Assembly: GCF_011761565.1 (NCBI RefSeq)
Contig: NZ_JAASRM010000001.1
Span: 62,139 to 126,138, forward strand
From: Rhizomicrobium palustre
GTDB lineage: Bacteria; Pseudomonadota; Alphaproteobacteria; Micropepsales; Micropepsaceae
Length of the DNA: 64,000 bases
Direction of reading: 5' to 3'
Of the stretch, positions 1 through 7,202 are shown piece by piece; position 1 is the stretch's first letter, and every line of letters begins with the position of its first letter. The notes beneath the pieces are model-generated. The model worked only from the letters and a program-made list of their open reading frames with translations, was not told the DNA's origin and searched no databases. The position numbers and the translations under genes were made by a program.

Positions 1-296
1 TTCATCAGCACCATCTTGCCCGCATCACGCACCGGCAGCACATAGCGCACGAGATTGTCGTATTGCTTGGTGGTCTTGTTCTGACGCACGAAGACGACGA
101 GCTGATTAGAGGCCTGCGGCTTGCCGTTGACATATTCGGTGAGGACATCCGTCACCCGGAAGCTCTGGCCGGGATTACGGCCCGCATCCACGCCCGCAAT
201 GATCTCCTGTGCGGTTGGCTCGGCAGCGCGGGCACCTTCGAACAGGGTGAGCGCAATAGCGAGACCAATCAGGACATGTTTCATCGGTTTTCTCAT
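1..296 (-). CDS. LolA-like outer-membrane lipoprotein-sorting protein (partial, N-terminus only)
   Basis: Only about the first 98 codons are present; the gene runs off the left edge. The protein begins with a short basic stretch and a hydrophobic signal peptide ending near ALTLFEGARAAEP, then shows AQEIIAGVDAGRNPGQSF and a strand-rich segment with VFVRQNKTTKQYDNLVRYV. This looks like the exported COG2834-type sorting proteins that often follow ABC permeases of the LolCDE/MacB class. I chose the ATG at 296 because a GAGAGAG purine run lies just upstream; a second in-frame ATG at 284 is possible. It sits 9 bases after the permease gene and is probably its last operon partner, carrying a lipid or lipoprotein in the periplasm. 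The family call rests on a fragment. Confidence 0.6.
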   Translation of the reverse strand, partial: MRKPMKHVLIGLAIALTLFEGARAAEPTAQEIIAGVDAGRNPGQSFRVTDVLTEYVNGKPQASNQLVVFVRQNKTTKQYDNLVRYVLPVRDAGKMVLM

Positions 297-305
297 GGCT
301 CTCTC

Positions 306-1625
306 TCAAACATGGCGCAGGGCGTCGACCACATTCATGCGGGCCGCGCGGTTAGCAGGAACGATCGAGGCGAGCGTCGCCATGATCACCAGAACAATCC
401 AGATCGTGGCCATCAGCCCTTCCATGCCGTGGGCCAGAAGATAAAGCTGCACGGGACTGGAATTTCCGGGCGGCGTGTATTGGATATCGGCACGGTTGAT
501 GAAATAGGTCGCGATACGTCCCAGCAGCAGCCCGCCCGTCGCACCAAAGACGCCGAGGATGGCACCTTCGAGAAGGAACTGGCTGCGGATGCCGCCCCGG
601 CGCACGCCCATGGCTCGGGCCGTGCCGATTTCGGCGGTGCGCTCCATGATGCTCATGCCCATGGTATTGGCGGTGGTGAAGAGCACAATGATGCCAAGCA
701 CGACAGTCAGGAAGGCGAACACCACCTGCAGGAAGCCCATGATCTGAAGGAAGGACGGCTGCACTTCTTTATAGTCGCGGATTTCAAGATCGAAATGCTT
801 TTCCGTCACTAGCGCGTTCAGCCGCGCGCGCACCGCCGCCATGTCTTCGCTGCGGTTAAGCTGTACCACAATCGCGGTGACCTTCTTTTCGCCGCCGCCA
901 TAGAGAAGCTGCTGCGCCAGCGGCAGGTTCATGGCGATGTAGCTATCCTCCAACTCCTTGGCGCCCATGCCTTGGGCTTCGGTGGGATGGAAATTGACGA
1001 TGTTCGGTGCGCCAGACGCGCCGCTCAAAAGCTGAAGCTCAGGCGTCTTTCCCGCCATCGCACTATCCAGCTCAGCCGATTTCGGACAATGCTTGACCTT
1101 TAACGGTTGGCAGAGCCCCAAGATGCGCGCCAGCCCCTGCCCGACCACGCCACGATCGATATCTGCATCTTTCAGGCCAGTCGTATCGTAGCGGCCATGC
1201 GGGCTGAGGCGGTATTCATCCCAGCTTTGCATCTTATCGCGGTCAGACGGCACGAAGCCCTGACCGAAGAAAGTCTTGGAGCGATCCACCGTGGTGTTAC
1301 CCGCAATGCCGCCGAGGGTCACGGTCGGCGTAACGACGCGCAACTTATCTTTCACCTGAGGATCCGCCTTGATCGCGGCGATGATCTTTGGGTAGTCGCC
1401 GATGCCATAGGCCATGGGCTGGGCACTTCCGAACTCGAAATACCCCGTTTTGAAGAGGGTGAGATGGCCTGCCGAGCGGATGATGCCGGTCTGCATACCC
1501 ACCATGGCCATGCCGTTATACTCGCCGAGGAGAATAAGCGCGGCGGCGCCAACCGCGATGGCGGATGCCGTCATCAAGGAGCGGCGGCCATTGCGCAGGA
1601 CATTGCGGAAAGCAATTTTCAACAT
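306..1625 (-). CDS. ABC transporter permease, MacB/FtsX type (second paralogue)
   Basis: Inner-membrane permease of about 439 residues with the MacB/LolCDE layout: one N-terminal membrane helix directly after RNVLRNGRRSLMTASAI, a large periplasmic domain of roughly 230 residues, then three C-terminal helices (around IMGFLQVVFAFLTVVLG, the GAILGVFGATGGLLLG segment and the final MATIWIVLVIMATLAS). It is clearly a tandem duplicate of the gene upstream: both share the N-terminal block, LRVVTPTV, SKTFFG.GFVP and the closing PANRAxRMxVVDALRHV. ATG at 1625 is preferred over 1631 because the AAAGGGG ribosome site is then 6 bases away. Only 5-11 bases separate it from its sister. The two permeases probably pair as a heterodimer with the single ATPase, moving a lipophilic substrate or lipoprotein across the envelope. 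The substrate is unknown. Confidence 0.85.
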   Translation of the reverse strand: MLKIAFRNVLRNGRRSLMTASAIAVGAAALILLGEYNGMAMVGMQTGIIRSAGHLTLFKTGYFEFGSAQPMAYGIGDYPKIIAAIKADPQVKDKLRVVTPTVTLGGIAGNTTVDRSKTFFGQGFVPSDRDKMQSWDEYRLSPHGRYDTTGLKDADIDRGVVGQGLARILGLCQPLKVKHCPKSAELDSAMAGKTPELQLLSGASGAPNIVNFHPTEAQGMGAKELEDSYIAMNLPLAQQLLYGGGEKKVTAIVVQLNRSEDMAAVRARLNALVTEKHFDLEIRDYKEVQPSFLQIMGFLQVVFAFLTVVLGIIVLFTTANTMGMSIMERTAEIGTARAMGVRRGGIRSQFLLEGAILGVFGATGGLLLGRIATYFINRADIQYTPPGNSSPVQLYLLAHGMEGLMATIWIVLVIMATLASIVPANRAARMNVVDALRHV

Positions 1626-1636
1626 GGTCATCCCCT

Positions 1637-3043
1637 TTAGACGTGACGCAGCGCATCGACGACCTTCATGCGCGAGGCACGATTGGCCGGAACGAGCGAG
1701 CCGATGGTGGCGATGATGACAAGGCTGATCCAGATACGCACGAGAAGCGGGAAATCATTGACCAGCAAGCGGATCGCGACAGCCTGGGCGCGCCCCGGCG
1801 GGGTGTACATGATATTGGCGTGATTGAACCACACCGCCAACGCCGAGCCCAAGATCAGCCCCGCCGTGGCCCCGAATGCGCCAAGCAACAGCCCTTCGAT
1901 CAAAAATTGCACGCGGATGCCGCTCCGGCGCACGCCCATGGCGCGGGCGGTGCCGATTTCCTGGGTCCGCTCCATCACGCTCATGCTCATGGTATTGATG
2001 ACGGTGAAGATCACGATCACGCCCATGATGACGGCGAGAAAGACAAAGAGCACGGTGAGGAAACTCTTGATCTGGGTATAGCCCGCCGCCGTCTCGGTGA
2101 AGTCATGCACTTCAAGATCGAGCTTTTGTTCGGCGAAAATCTGAGCCAGCCGCGCCTTCACCGCAGACATATCCTGGGTCCGGTTGAGCTGTAGGATCAG
2201 CGACACGGCCTTGTGCTCACCGCGGCCATAGAGCAGTTCCTGCGCCAGCTTCAGATTCATGCCGACGAACATATCGTCGAGTTCCTTGACGCCCTGGTTT
2301 TGCGCGCCCGTCACATAAAAGCTGACCACATTGGGCGCACCGGAGGCGGTGGCGCTTAAAAGGTCGAGACGCGGCATATCGGTGGTGCCGGATTTTTCTG
2401 CCGCGGGCACATCACGTGCGGCAAGCTCTGCAAAATCCACGCTTGAAGCGGGGACGGATGCGGCCTCTTTTGGCTTCTCAACCGGCTGAGCAGGACAGTT
2501 CTTGACCTTCAAGGGACCGCAAAGCCCCAAAACGCGGGCCATGCCGACACCGATGACACCGCGATTGATATCGGCATCGGAAATGCCGAGCGGCGGGAAA
2601 TGATAATCGGCGGTGATGAGATGATACGGGTCCCAATGGCGCATACGCTCGCGGTCGGCGGGCACAAAGCCGGTGCCGAAAAAGGTCTTGGAGGCGTTGA
2701 TGGAGAAGTTGCCCGCGATGCCGAAGAGATTGACCGTAGGGGTCACCACTCTGAGCATTGGCTTCAAGACCGGATCGGTCTTGATGGTCTCCATCACCTT
2801 TTCATAGCGCGAAATCGAATATCCCGCGGGATTACCGCTGCCGAAATCGAAATAGCCTTGCTTATAGACGGCGAGATGCCCCGTCTGCATCACGGTTTGG
2901 GTTTCGAGGCCGAGGAAGACAAAGTCATTATATTCCCCGAACAAGGTGAGCGCGACGGCGCCCACCGCGATGGCCGAGGCGGTCATCAAAGAACGCCGGC
3001 CGTTGCGCAGGATATTCCTGAGCGCGATCTTGAACAGCATCAT
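1637..3043 (-). CDS. ABC transporter permease, MacB/FtsX type (first paralogue)
   Basis: A 468-residue inner-membrane permease. It has a first helix after RNILRNGRRSLMTASAIAVG, a long extracytoplasmic domain, and three C-terminal helices (FLTVLFVFLAVIMGVIVIF, the LLLGAFGATAGLILG region and IWISLVIIATIGS) with MERTQEIGTARAMGVRRSGI between them, the cytoplasmic coupling loop typical of FtsX-domain permeases. Its periplasmic domain carries an insert of about 30 residues (around PAQPVEKPKEAASVPASS) that its downstream paralogue lacks. The start overlaps the ATPase stop (ATGATG), so the two are probably translationally coupled. The pair of permeases with one ATPase resembles LolC-LolE plus LolD, but no lipobox-recognition function can be shown from sequence alone. 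Confidence 0.87.
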   Translation of the reverse strand: MMLFKIALRNILRNGRRSLMTASAIAVGAVALTLFGEYNDFVFLGLETQTVMQTGHLAVYKQGYFDFGSGNPAGYSISRYEKVMETIKTDPVLKPMLRVVTPTVNLFGIAGNFSINASKTFFGTGFVPADRERMRHWDPYHLITADYHFPPLGISDADINRGVIGVGMARVLGLCGPLKVKNCPAQPVEKPKEAASVPASSVDFAELAARDVPAAEKSGTTDMPRLDLLSATASGAPNVVSFYVTGAQNQGVKELDDMFVGMNLKLAQELLYGRGEHKAVSLILQLNRTQDMSAVKARLAQIFAEQKLDLEVHDFTETAAGYTQIKSFLTVLFVFLAVIMGVIVIFTVINTMSMSVMERTQEIGTARAMGVRRSGIRVQFLIEGLLLGAFGATAGLILGSALAVWFNHANIMYTPPGRAQAVAIRLLVNDFPLLVRIWISLVIIATIGSLVPANRASRMKVVDALRHV

Positions 3044-3741
3044 TGCACCGCTCCCGAACGGTGCTCCAGGAGCTTGCCGTCACGGATGATGTAGGTCTCC
3101 TCGGCATGGCTGATGAGCTGGGGATCGTGGCTGGCGAAGATAAAGCTCACCGCCTGCTCATGCTGCATCTTGTGCATCAGCTCGATGATCTGCAGGCCTG
3201 TCTCGCTGTCGAGATTGGCGGTCGGCTCATCGGCGAGCACGATTTCGGGATGCTTCACCAGGGCGCGCGCGATGGCGACACGCTGCTTCTGCCCGCCGGA
3301 AAGCTGGTTCGGCCTTTGCCGCGCCTGGTCGGCCAGCCCCACCGCTTCCAACATAGAGAGCGTGCGCTCGCGCCGTTCCTTGGCACTCATGCCGATCAAG
3401 AGGAGCGGATATTCCACATTCTCGTAAGCGGAGAGAACCGGGAACAGGCTGAAATTCTGGAAGATGAAAGCGATGTTCTTGGCGCGGAAATCCGTCACCT
3501 TGGTATCGCCCATCTTGCCGACATCCTCACCCGCCACATGAATGGCGCCGGTGGTCGGCTTATCGATGCAGCCGATGAGGTTGAGCAAGGTCGTCTTACC
3601 CGAACCCGACGGGCCCACGATCATGGCAAAGCGGCGCTTGGGGATATCGAAGGAAAGCCCGTTGAGGGCATGCACAGAGAGCCCTTCGTCATCATAAGTC
3701 TTCACCACATCGCGCAAGCTGACGACGGATTCTTCAGCCAC
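3040..3741 (-). CDS. ABC transporter ATP-binding protein, LolD/MacB type
   Basis: A 233-residue ATPase with every motif expected: Walker [13 protein letters not shown], a Q-loop in [21 protein letters not shown], signature [16 protein letters not shown], Walker [18 protein letters not shown], and the switch histidine in [11 protein letters not shown]. The ENVEYPLLL sequence after the Q-loop is typical of the LolD/MacB/FtsE branch. A longer reading frame begins at 3801, but I choose GTG at 3741 because GGGAGGG lies 5 bases upstream and the protein then starts where this family normally starts. It heads a minus-strand operon ATPase-permease-permease-LolA-like. An inverted repeat about 75 bases upstream could be its operator. 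Confidence 0.9.
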   Translation of the reverse strand: MAEESVVSLRDVVKTYDDEGLSVHALNGLSFDIPKRRFAMIVGPSGSGKTTLLNLIGCIDKPTTGAIHVAGEDVGKMGDTKVTDFRAKNIAFIFQNFSLFPVLSAYENVEYPLLLIGMSAKERRERTLSMLEAVGLADQARQRPNQLSGGQKQRVAIARALVKHPEIVLADEPTANLDSETGLQIIELMHKMQHEQAVSFIFASHDPQLISHAEETYIIRDGKLLEHRSGAVQ

Positions 3742-3815
3742 GTTACCCTCCCCAAAAGGTCCAGGCCGGAAAGTCGGCCTCGGAAATGCCAGGCACATCA
3801 CGCCCGTAACCAGAT

Positions 3816-3834
3816 TACTCTATTTCACAGAGTA
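3816..3834. promoter_or_regulatory. Inverted repeat in the divergent promoter region (candidate operator)
   Basis: TACTCT and AGAGTA are separated by 7 bases (ATTTCAC). The repeat lies between the ABC operon and the DUF2934/copper-storage genes, so one regulator could act on both. The arms are only 6 bp, so chance is not excluded. No regulator gene adjoins it. Confidence 0.3.
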
Positions 3835-3934
3835 CTCGGTTTCAAGTCCAGTTTGGAGAAATTGCAGAACCGGCGCGCGAATGTGAACAACGCCTCTTGC
3901 GGCGCGTTTTCCTTCCGCTCGAAGGAGGAAAACC

Positions 3935-4201
3935 ATGCAAAAGGAAGAGCTTATCCGCGCCAGGGCCTATCGACTCTGGGAAACCGACGGGCGCCCTCTG
4001 GGCCGTGATGGCGAACATTGGCAGCGCGCAGCAGCGGAAATTGAGGCGGAACTGGCCGCGCATCAGAGCGGGGAGAACGACGTACCCGCCGCCAATATCA
4101 CGATCCATCACGGTCCCGATTCCGCCAGCCCGACCCCAGGCTTCGAACGCGCCGATGGGCTTTCAACCCCCGGCATATCCGCCAAACCCGCCAAAGGATG
4201 A
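3935..4201 (+). CDS. DUF2934 family small protein
   Basis: An 88-residue soluble protein. Residues 4-40 (EELIRARAYRLWETDGRP, then GRDGEHWQRAAAEIEAE) fit the DUF2934 pattern of an arginine/tryptophan-rich helix pair ending in HW..A..E. The remaining half is Pro/Gly/Ala-rich and probably disordered. AAGGAGGAAAACC precedes the ATG, a strong ribosome site that fixes the start. DUF2934 proteins have no established function. The gene is 3 bases upstream of a cysteine-rich copper-storage-type gene and is probably cotranscribed with it, which hints at a link to metal or stress handling. Confidence 0.8.
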   Translation: MQKEELIRARAYRLWETDGRPLGRDGEHWQRAAAEIEAELAAHQSGENDVPAANITIHHGPDSASPTPGFERADGLSTPGISAKPAKG

Positions 4202-4204
4202 ATC

Positions 4205-4588
4205 ATGCATCAGCTCGACAGCAAAGCGCATGAGGCGCTTGCGACCCTCGCCCATTGTTCCCTCACCTGTCATTCCATGGCGCTCGTGCATTGTTTGGAA
4301 CTGGGCGGCGAACACGCCCGCCCGCAGCACATCCGCCTGCTGCTCGACTGCGCCGCGGTCTGCGCCACGACAGCAGAGTTGCTCGCGCATAAAAGCCAAT
4401 TTCACACGCAGATGGCCGCGCTGTGCGTCGGGATCTGTGAGACGTGTGGCGAAAACTGCGAAAAACTCGGCCAGATGGAGGATTGCGTCTCGGTTTGCCG
4501 GCGCTGCGCTGAACATTGCCGGGAAATCTCTCGCTCGGGCCATGCCGCCGCCTTAAACCAAGGCGCAACCCATGCCCCCTCCTCTTAA
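4205..4588 (+). CDS. Four-helix-bundle copper-binding (Csp/DUF326-type) cysteine-rich protein
   Basis: A 127-residue protein with 13 cysteines, mostly in CxxxC spacing along predicted helices (residues 18/22, 49/53, 74/78, 81/85, 94/98 and 101/105, plus Cys30). This matches copper storage proteins, whose four-helix bundles have cores lined with thiolates that bind many Cu(I) ions. Several His residues (17, 23, 29, 104) and Met25/Met70/Met91 could guard the bundle mouth. There is no signal peptide, so it should be cytosolic, as in the Csp3 subgroup, although 13 cysteines is the number I recall for exported Csp1. It lies 3 bases after the DUF2934 gene. No copper ATPase or CueR-type regulator is beside it. 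The family call is strong; metal content is inferred. Confidence 0.82.
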   Translation: MHQLDSKAHEALATLAHCSLTCHSMALVHCLELGGEHARPQHIRLLLDCAAVCATTAELLAHKSQFHTQMAALCVGICETCGENCEKLGQMEDCVSVCRRCAEHCREISRSGHAAALNQGATHAPSS

Positions 4589-4697
4589 AAGAAAGGGGTT
4601 TGCGCAGCACGAAGACTTCGCCGCCCCATAGTTTTAAGTCTCGCGTGCCATTGCACAAACGGCGAAGCCCCAGCAGGCGGCGAGGAGGTGTTCCAGA

Positions 4698-5699
4698 TCA
4701 GCCATTGCGGCTCAGCGTGAAGCGCAGATTGAAGCGGTCGGCAGCGCCCCATTCATATTTATAGGCTTCATTTCCGCGCAAGAAATCAAACTGGCCGCAG
4801 CCATCACGGATGGCCGCTTCCATGGCGTAGCCGATCAACACCGCGCCTGGACTTTCAAACGCATATTCCGGGTCATAGCCGCCAAGATAGGCATAGGCGA
4901 TGCCGTTATGACAAAAGCCGTAATAGACGCCCGCCACCGCATCATTGATCGTGAGCGCGTAAAGCCGCACCACGCCTGCCTGCATCATGGCCGGCATCGC
5001 AGCGGCATGAAACGCCGCTACCCGCGGATCAGAAAAGACACTTTGCTTGCTGTCCCAATGCAGGGCGTTGAGCCGGGCTAGATCTGCAAGCAGAGCACCA
5101 GCATTATCAACATCGCCCTCCAGAATGGCACTGTCACCCCGTCGCGCGACCCGCCGCCTTGCGGTGTGCAAATGACGAAGCCGCATCACGGGGACGGTGA
5201 GCTTCAACGACTCCACGCGATCCGGCAGAGGCAGGATCGGGCAAGGGCTGGCGCTGCCCAGATGCTCCCGCCAGCTTGAAATCGAAAGCCCCAAAGCCAA
5301 AGCGTCGGGCTTAACCTCATCGAAGACAAGCGTGTCTACATCACGCAGATCAGCCAAAGCATCGCCGAGACCTTCCAACGCGATATCCAAAAACTCGGGA
5401 TCTATAAGGATGTCCTGATAGTCCGATAAAGAAATCCCAATGGGCAGAAGCCGCCGCCCCTCGCGATAAAGCGGCGCGAGCGCAACCAGCCGGCCCTCCT
5501 GGCGCAGGGTAAGAATGAAAAGCTCGCCCGGCGCGAAAATATCCCACCACGCGATCAACCAGTCAGGAGATTGAAACGGCGTCGCCCGCGCGCTCCTTCG
5601 CCAGAGCGCTTGCCATTCGGGTTTGAGCGACGTGAACTCCGCCGGATCGGTGATGACAGCAGCATCGGATGGGGCGGCGCGTTCATAGGGCAGACTCAT
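4698..5699 (-). CDS. GNAT-fold acyltransferase, CelD/BcsL (FemAB-like) family
   Basis: About 333 residues from the preferred ATG at 5699 (the open frame extends to 5771, but the added 24 residues look unlike the family). It shows the usual N-terminal signature of this family: EWQALWRRSARATPFQSPDW followed by WWDIF and a strand pair ending in LVALAPLYREGRRLLPIG. The C-terminal half holds the GNAT-like core (VVRLYALTINDAVAGVYYGF, then YAYLGGYDPEYAFESPGAVL and DFLRGNEAYKYEWGA). Such enzymes transfer acyl or amino-acyl groups in polysaccharide or surface-glycan synthesis and are cytoplasmic. It is transcribed away from the GH28 gene. No exopolysaccharide cluster surrounds it, so its acceptor is unknown. 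Confidence 0.75.
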   Translation of the reverse strand: MSLPYERAAPSDAAVITDPAEFTSLKPEWQALWRRSARATPFQSPDWLIAWWDIFAPGELFILTLRQEGRLVALAPLYREGRRLLPIGISLSDYQDILIDPEFLDIALEGLGDALADLRDVDTLVFDEVKPDALALGLSISSWREHLGSASPCPILPLPDRVESLKLTVPVMRLRHLHTARRRVARRGDSAILEGDVDNAGALLADLARLNALHWDSKQSVFSDPRVAAFHAAAMPAMMQAGVVRLYALTINDAVAGVYYGFCHNGIAYAYLGGYDPEYAFESPGAVLIGYAMEAAIRDGCGQFDFLRGNEAYKYEWGAADRFNLRFTLSRNG

Positions 5700-5839
5700 G
5701 ACAGGAGTTCCGGTCGCTATTTGCGACAAGGCAACGCCCGCAGCGACGCTTTGTTGCCGAACCCGCTCCATAGACAGAGCGTCACGATGACAGATGTCAC
5801 AACTTCGCTAAAATGGGCTGTGATTTGGGACCAATTACG

Positions 5840-7202
5840 ATGCCAACCCGCCGCCGCCTTCTGCAATGTCTGGCAGCTGCCAGTGTCACCACCACTGCGC
5901 GTTCAGAGCCGGATACTTGGGCGAAGGCAGACGCCATTGTGGCGCGTATTCGCAAGCCTCATTTTCCGGCCCGCGACTATTCAATTGCGGCCTATGGCGC
6001 ACGCGCGGGCGAAAAGGCAACGGACGCCATCGCGCGGGCGATTGCCGCCTGCAATGCGGCGGGTGGCGGGCGCGTGGTGGTCCCCCCCAGGACACTGGCT
6101 GACCGGGCCCATTCACCTCAAATCCCATGTGAACCTCCACCTCGCCGAGGGAACCACCCTCGCCTTCTCCACCGCCCCTGAGGATTATCTCCCTTTGGTG
6201 CTGACGCGCTTTGAGGGCGTGGAATGCATGAATTATTCGCCGCTGATCTATGCTTTCGAAGAGAAGAATATCGCGGTCACAGGCAAAGGCGTTCTGGACG
6301 GGCAAGCGGGCGACACCGCCTGGTGGAACTGGAAAGGCAAAGGGCTTGGACCCAATCAATCCGCCGCGCGCGACAAGCTGTTTGCAATGGGCGATGCCGA
6401 CACGCCAGTGGAAGAGCGGCGCTTTGGTGCGGGCCTTTATCTGCGCCCGAGCTTTTTCGAACCCTATCGCTGCCAGCAGGTGATGATTGAAGGCGTCACC
6501 ATCCGCAACGCGCCGTTCTGGGAAGTGCATCCCGTCCTATGCCGCGATGTGATCGTGTGCGGGCTCACCATCGACAGCACAGGCCCCAATACCGATGGCT
6601 GCGATCCGGAATCCTGCCAGGATATGTTGATTGAGGATTGCACCTTTAACACCGGCGATGACTGTATCGCGATCAAGTCCGGGCGCAATGGTGATGGCCG
6701 CCGCCTACACACCCCAACGGAAAATGTAGTGATACGAAATTGCCATATGAAAAATGGCCATGGCGGCGTTTCCATTGGCAGCGAGATCACCGGCGGGGTG
6801 CGCAATGTTTTTGTCGAGAACTGCCGCATGGATAGCCCGCACCTCGATAACGCCATCCGCATAAAGAACAATGCCGTGCGCGGCGGCGTGCTGGAAAACA
6901 TCCATTTCCGCAATATCGTTATTGGCGAGATTGCCCATGCCGTTCTGGCGGTGCATTTCGATTATGAAGAGGCCGGCAATGGCCCCTATCGCCCGGTCTT
7001 GCGCAACCTCAGCCTTGAAAATGTGGTGAGCGGCAAAAGCGAGACTGCGCTCGATATCCGCGGCTTGCCGAATGGCGTAATCGAAGACGTCACACTCTCG
7101 CATTGCGAGTTGAATGGCGTCGCCAAGGAAAACACCCTAGGCCTTGTGAGAAATCTTGTACTCCACGATGTGAAGATCAACGGCAAGGCCGTTAGAGCGT
7201 GA
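5840..7202 (+). CDS. Glycoside hydrolase family 28 (polygalacturonase-like), apparent +1 frameshift
   Basis: Exported parallel-beta-helix enzyme of pectin-type polysaccharide breakdown. The N-terminus MPTRRRLLQCLAAASV resembles a Tat signal. Up to AACNAAGGGRVVVPP the protein is read in one frame; from GHWLTGPIHLKSHVNLHL to the end it is read in the next. The break is a run of seven C at 6082-6088: with six C the frames join as VVVPPGHWLTGP, giving about 453 residues, a normal GH28 length. The catalytic region is intact: NTDGCDPESCQD and NTGDDCIAIKSGRN carry the paired aspartates, and NGHGGVSIGSE and IRIKNN carry the His and the substrate-binding RIK. Either a homopolymer sequencing error or a recent inactivation would explain it. 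Its stop overlaps the convergent glycosyltransferase gene by 11 bases. Confidence 0.85.
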
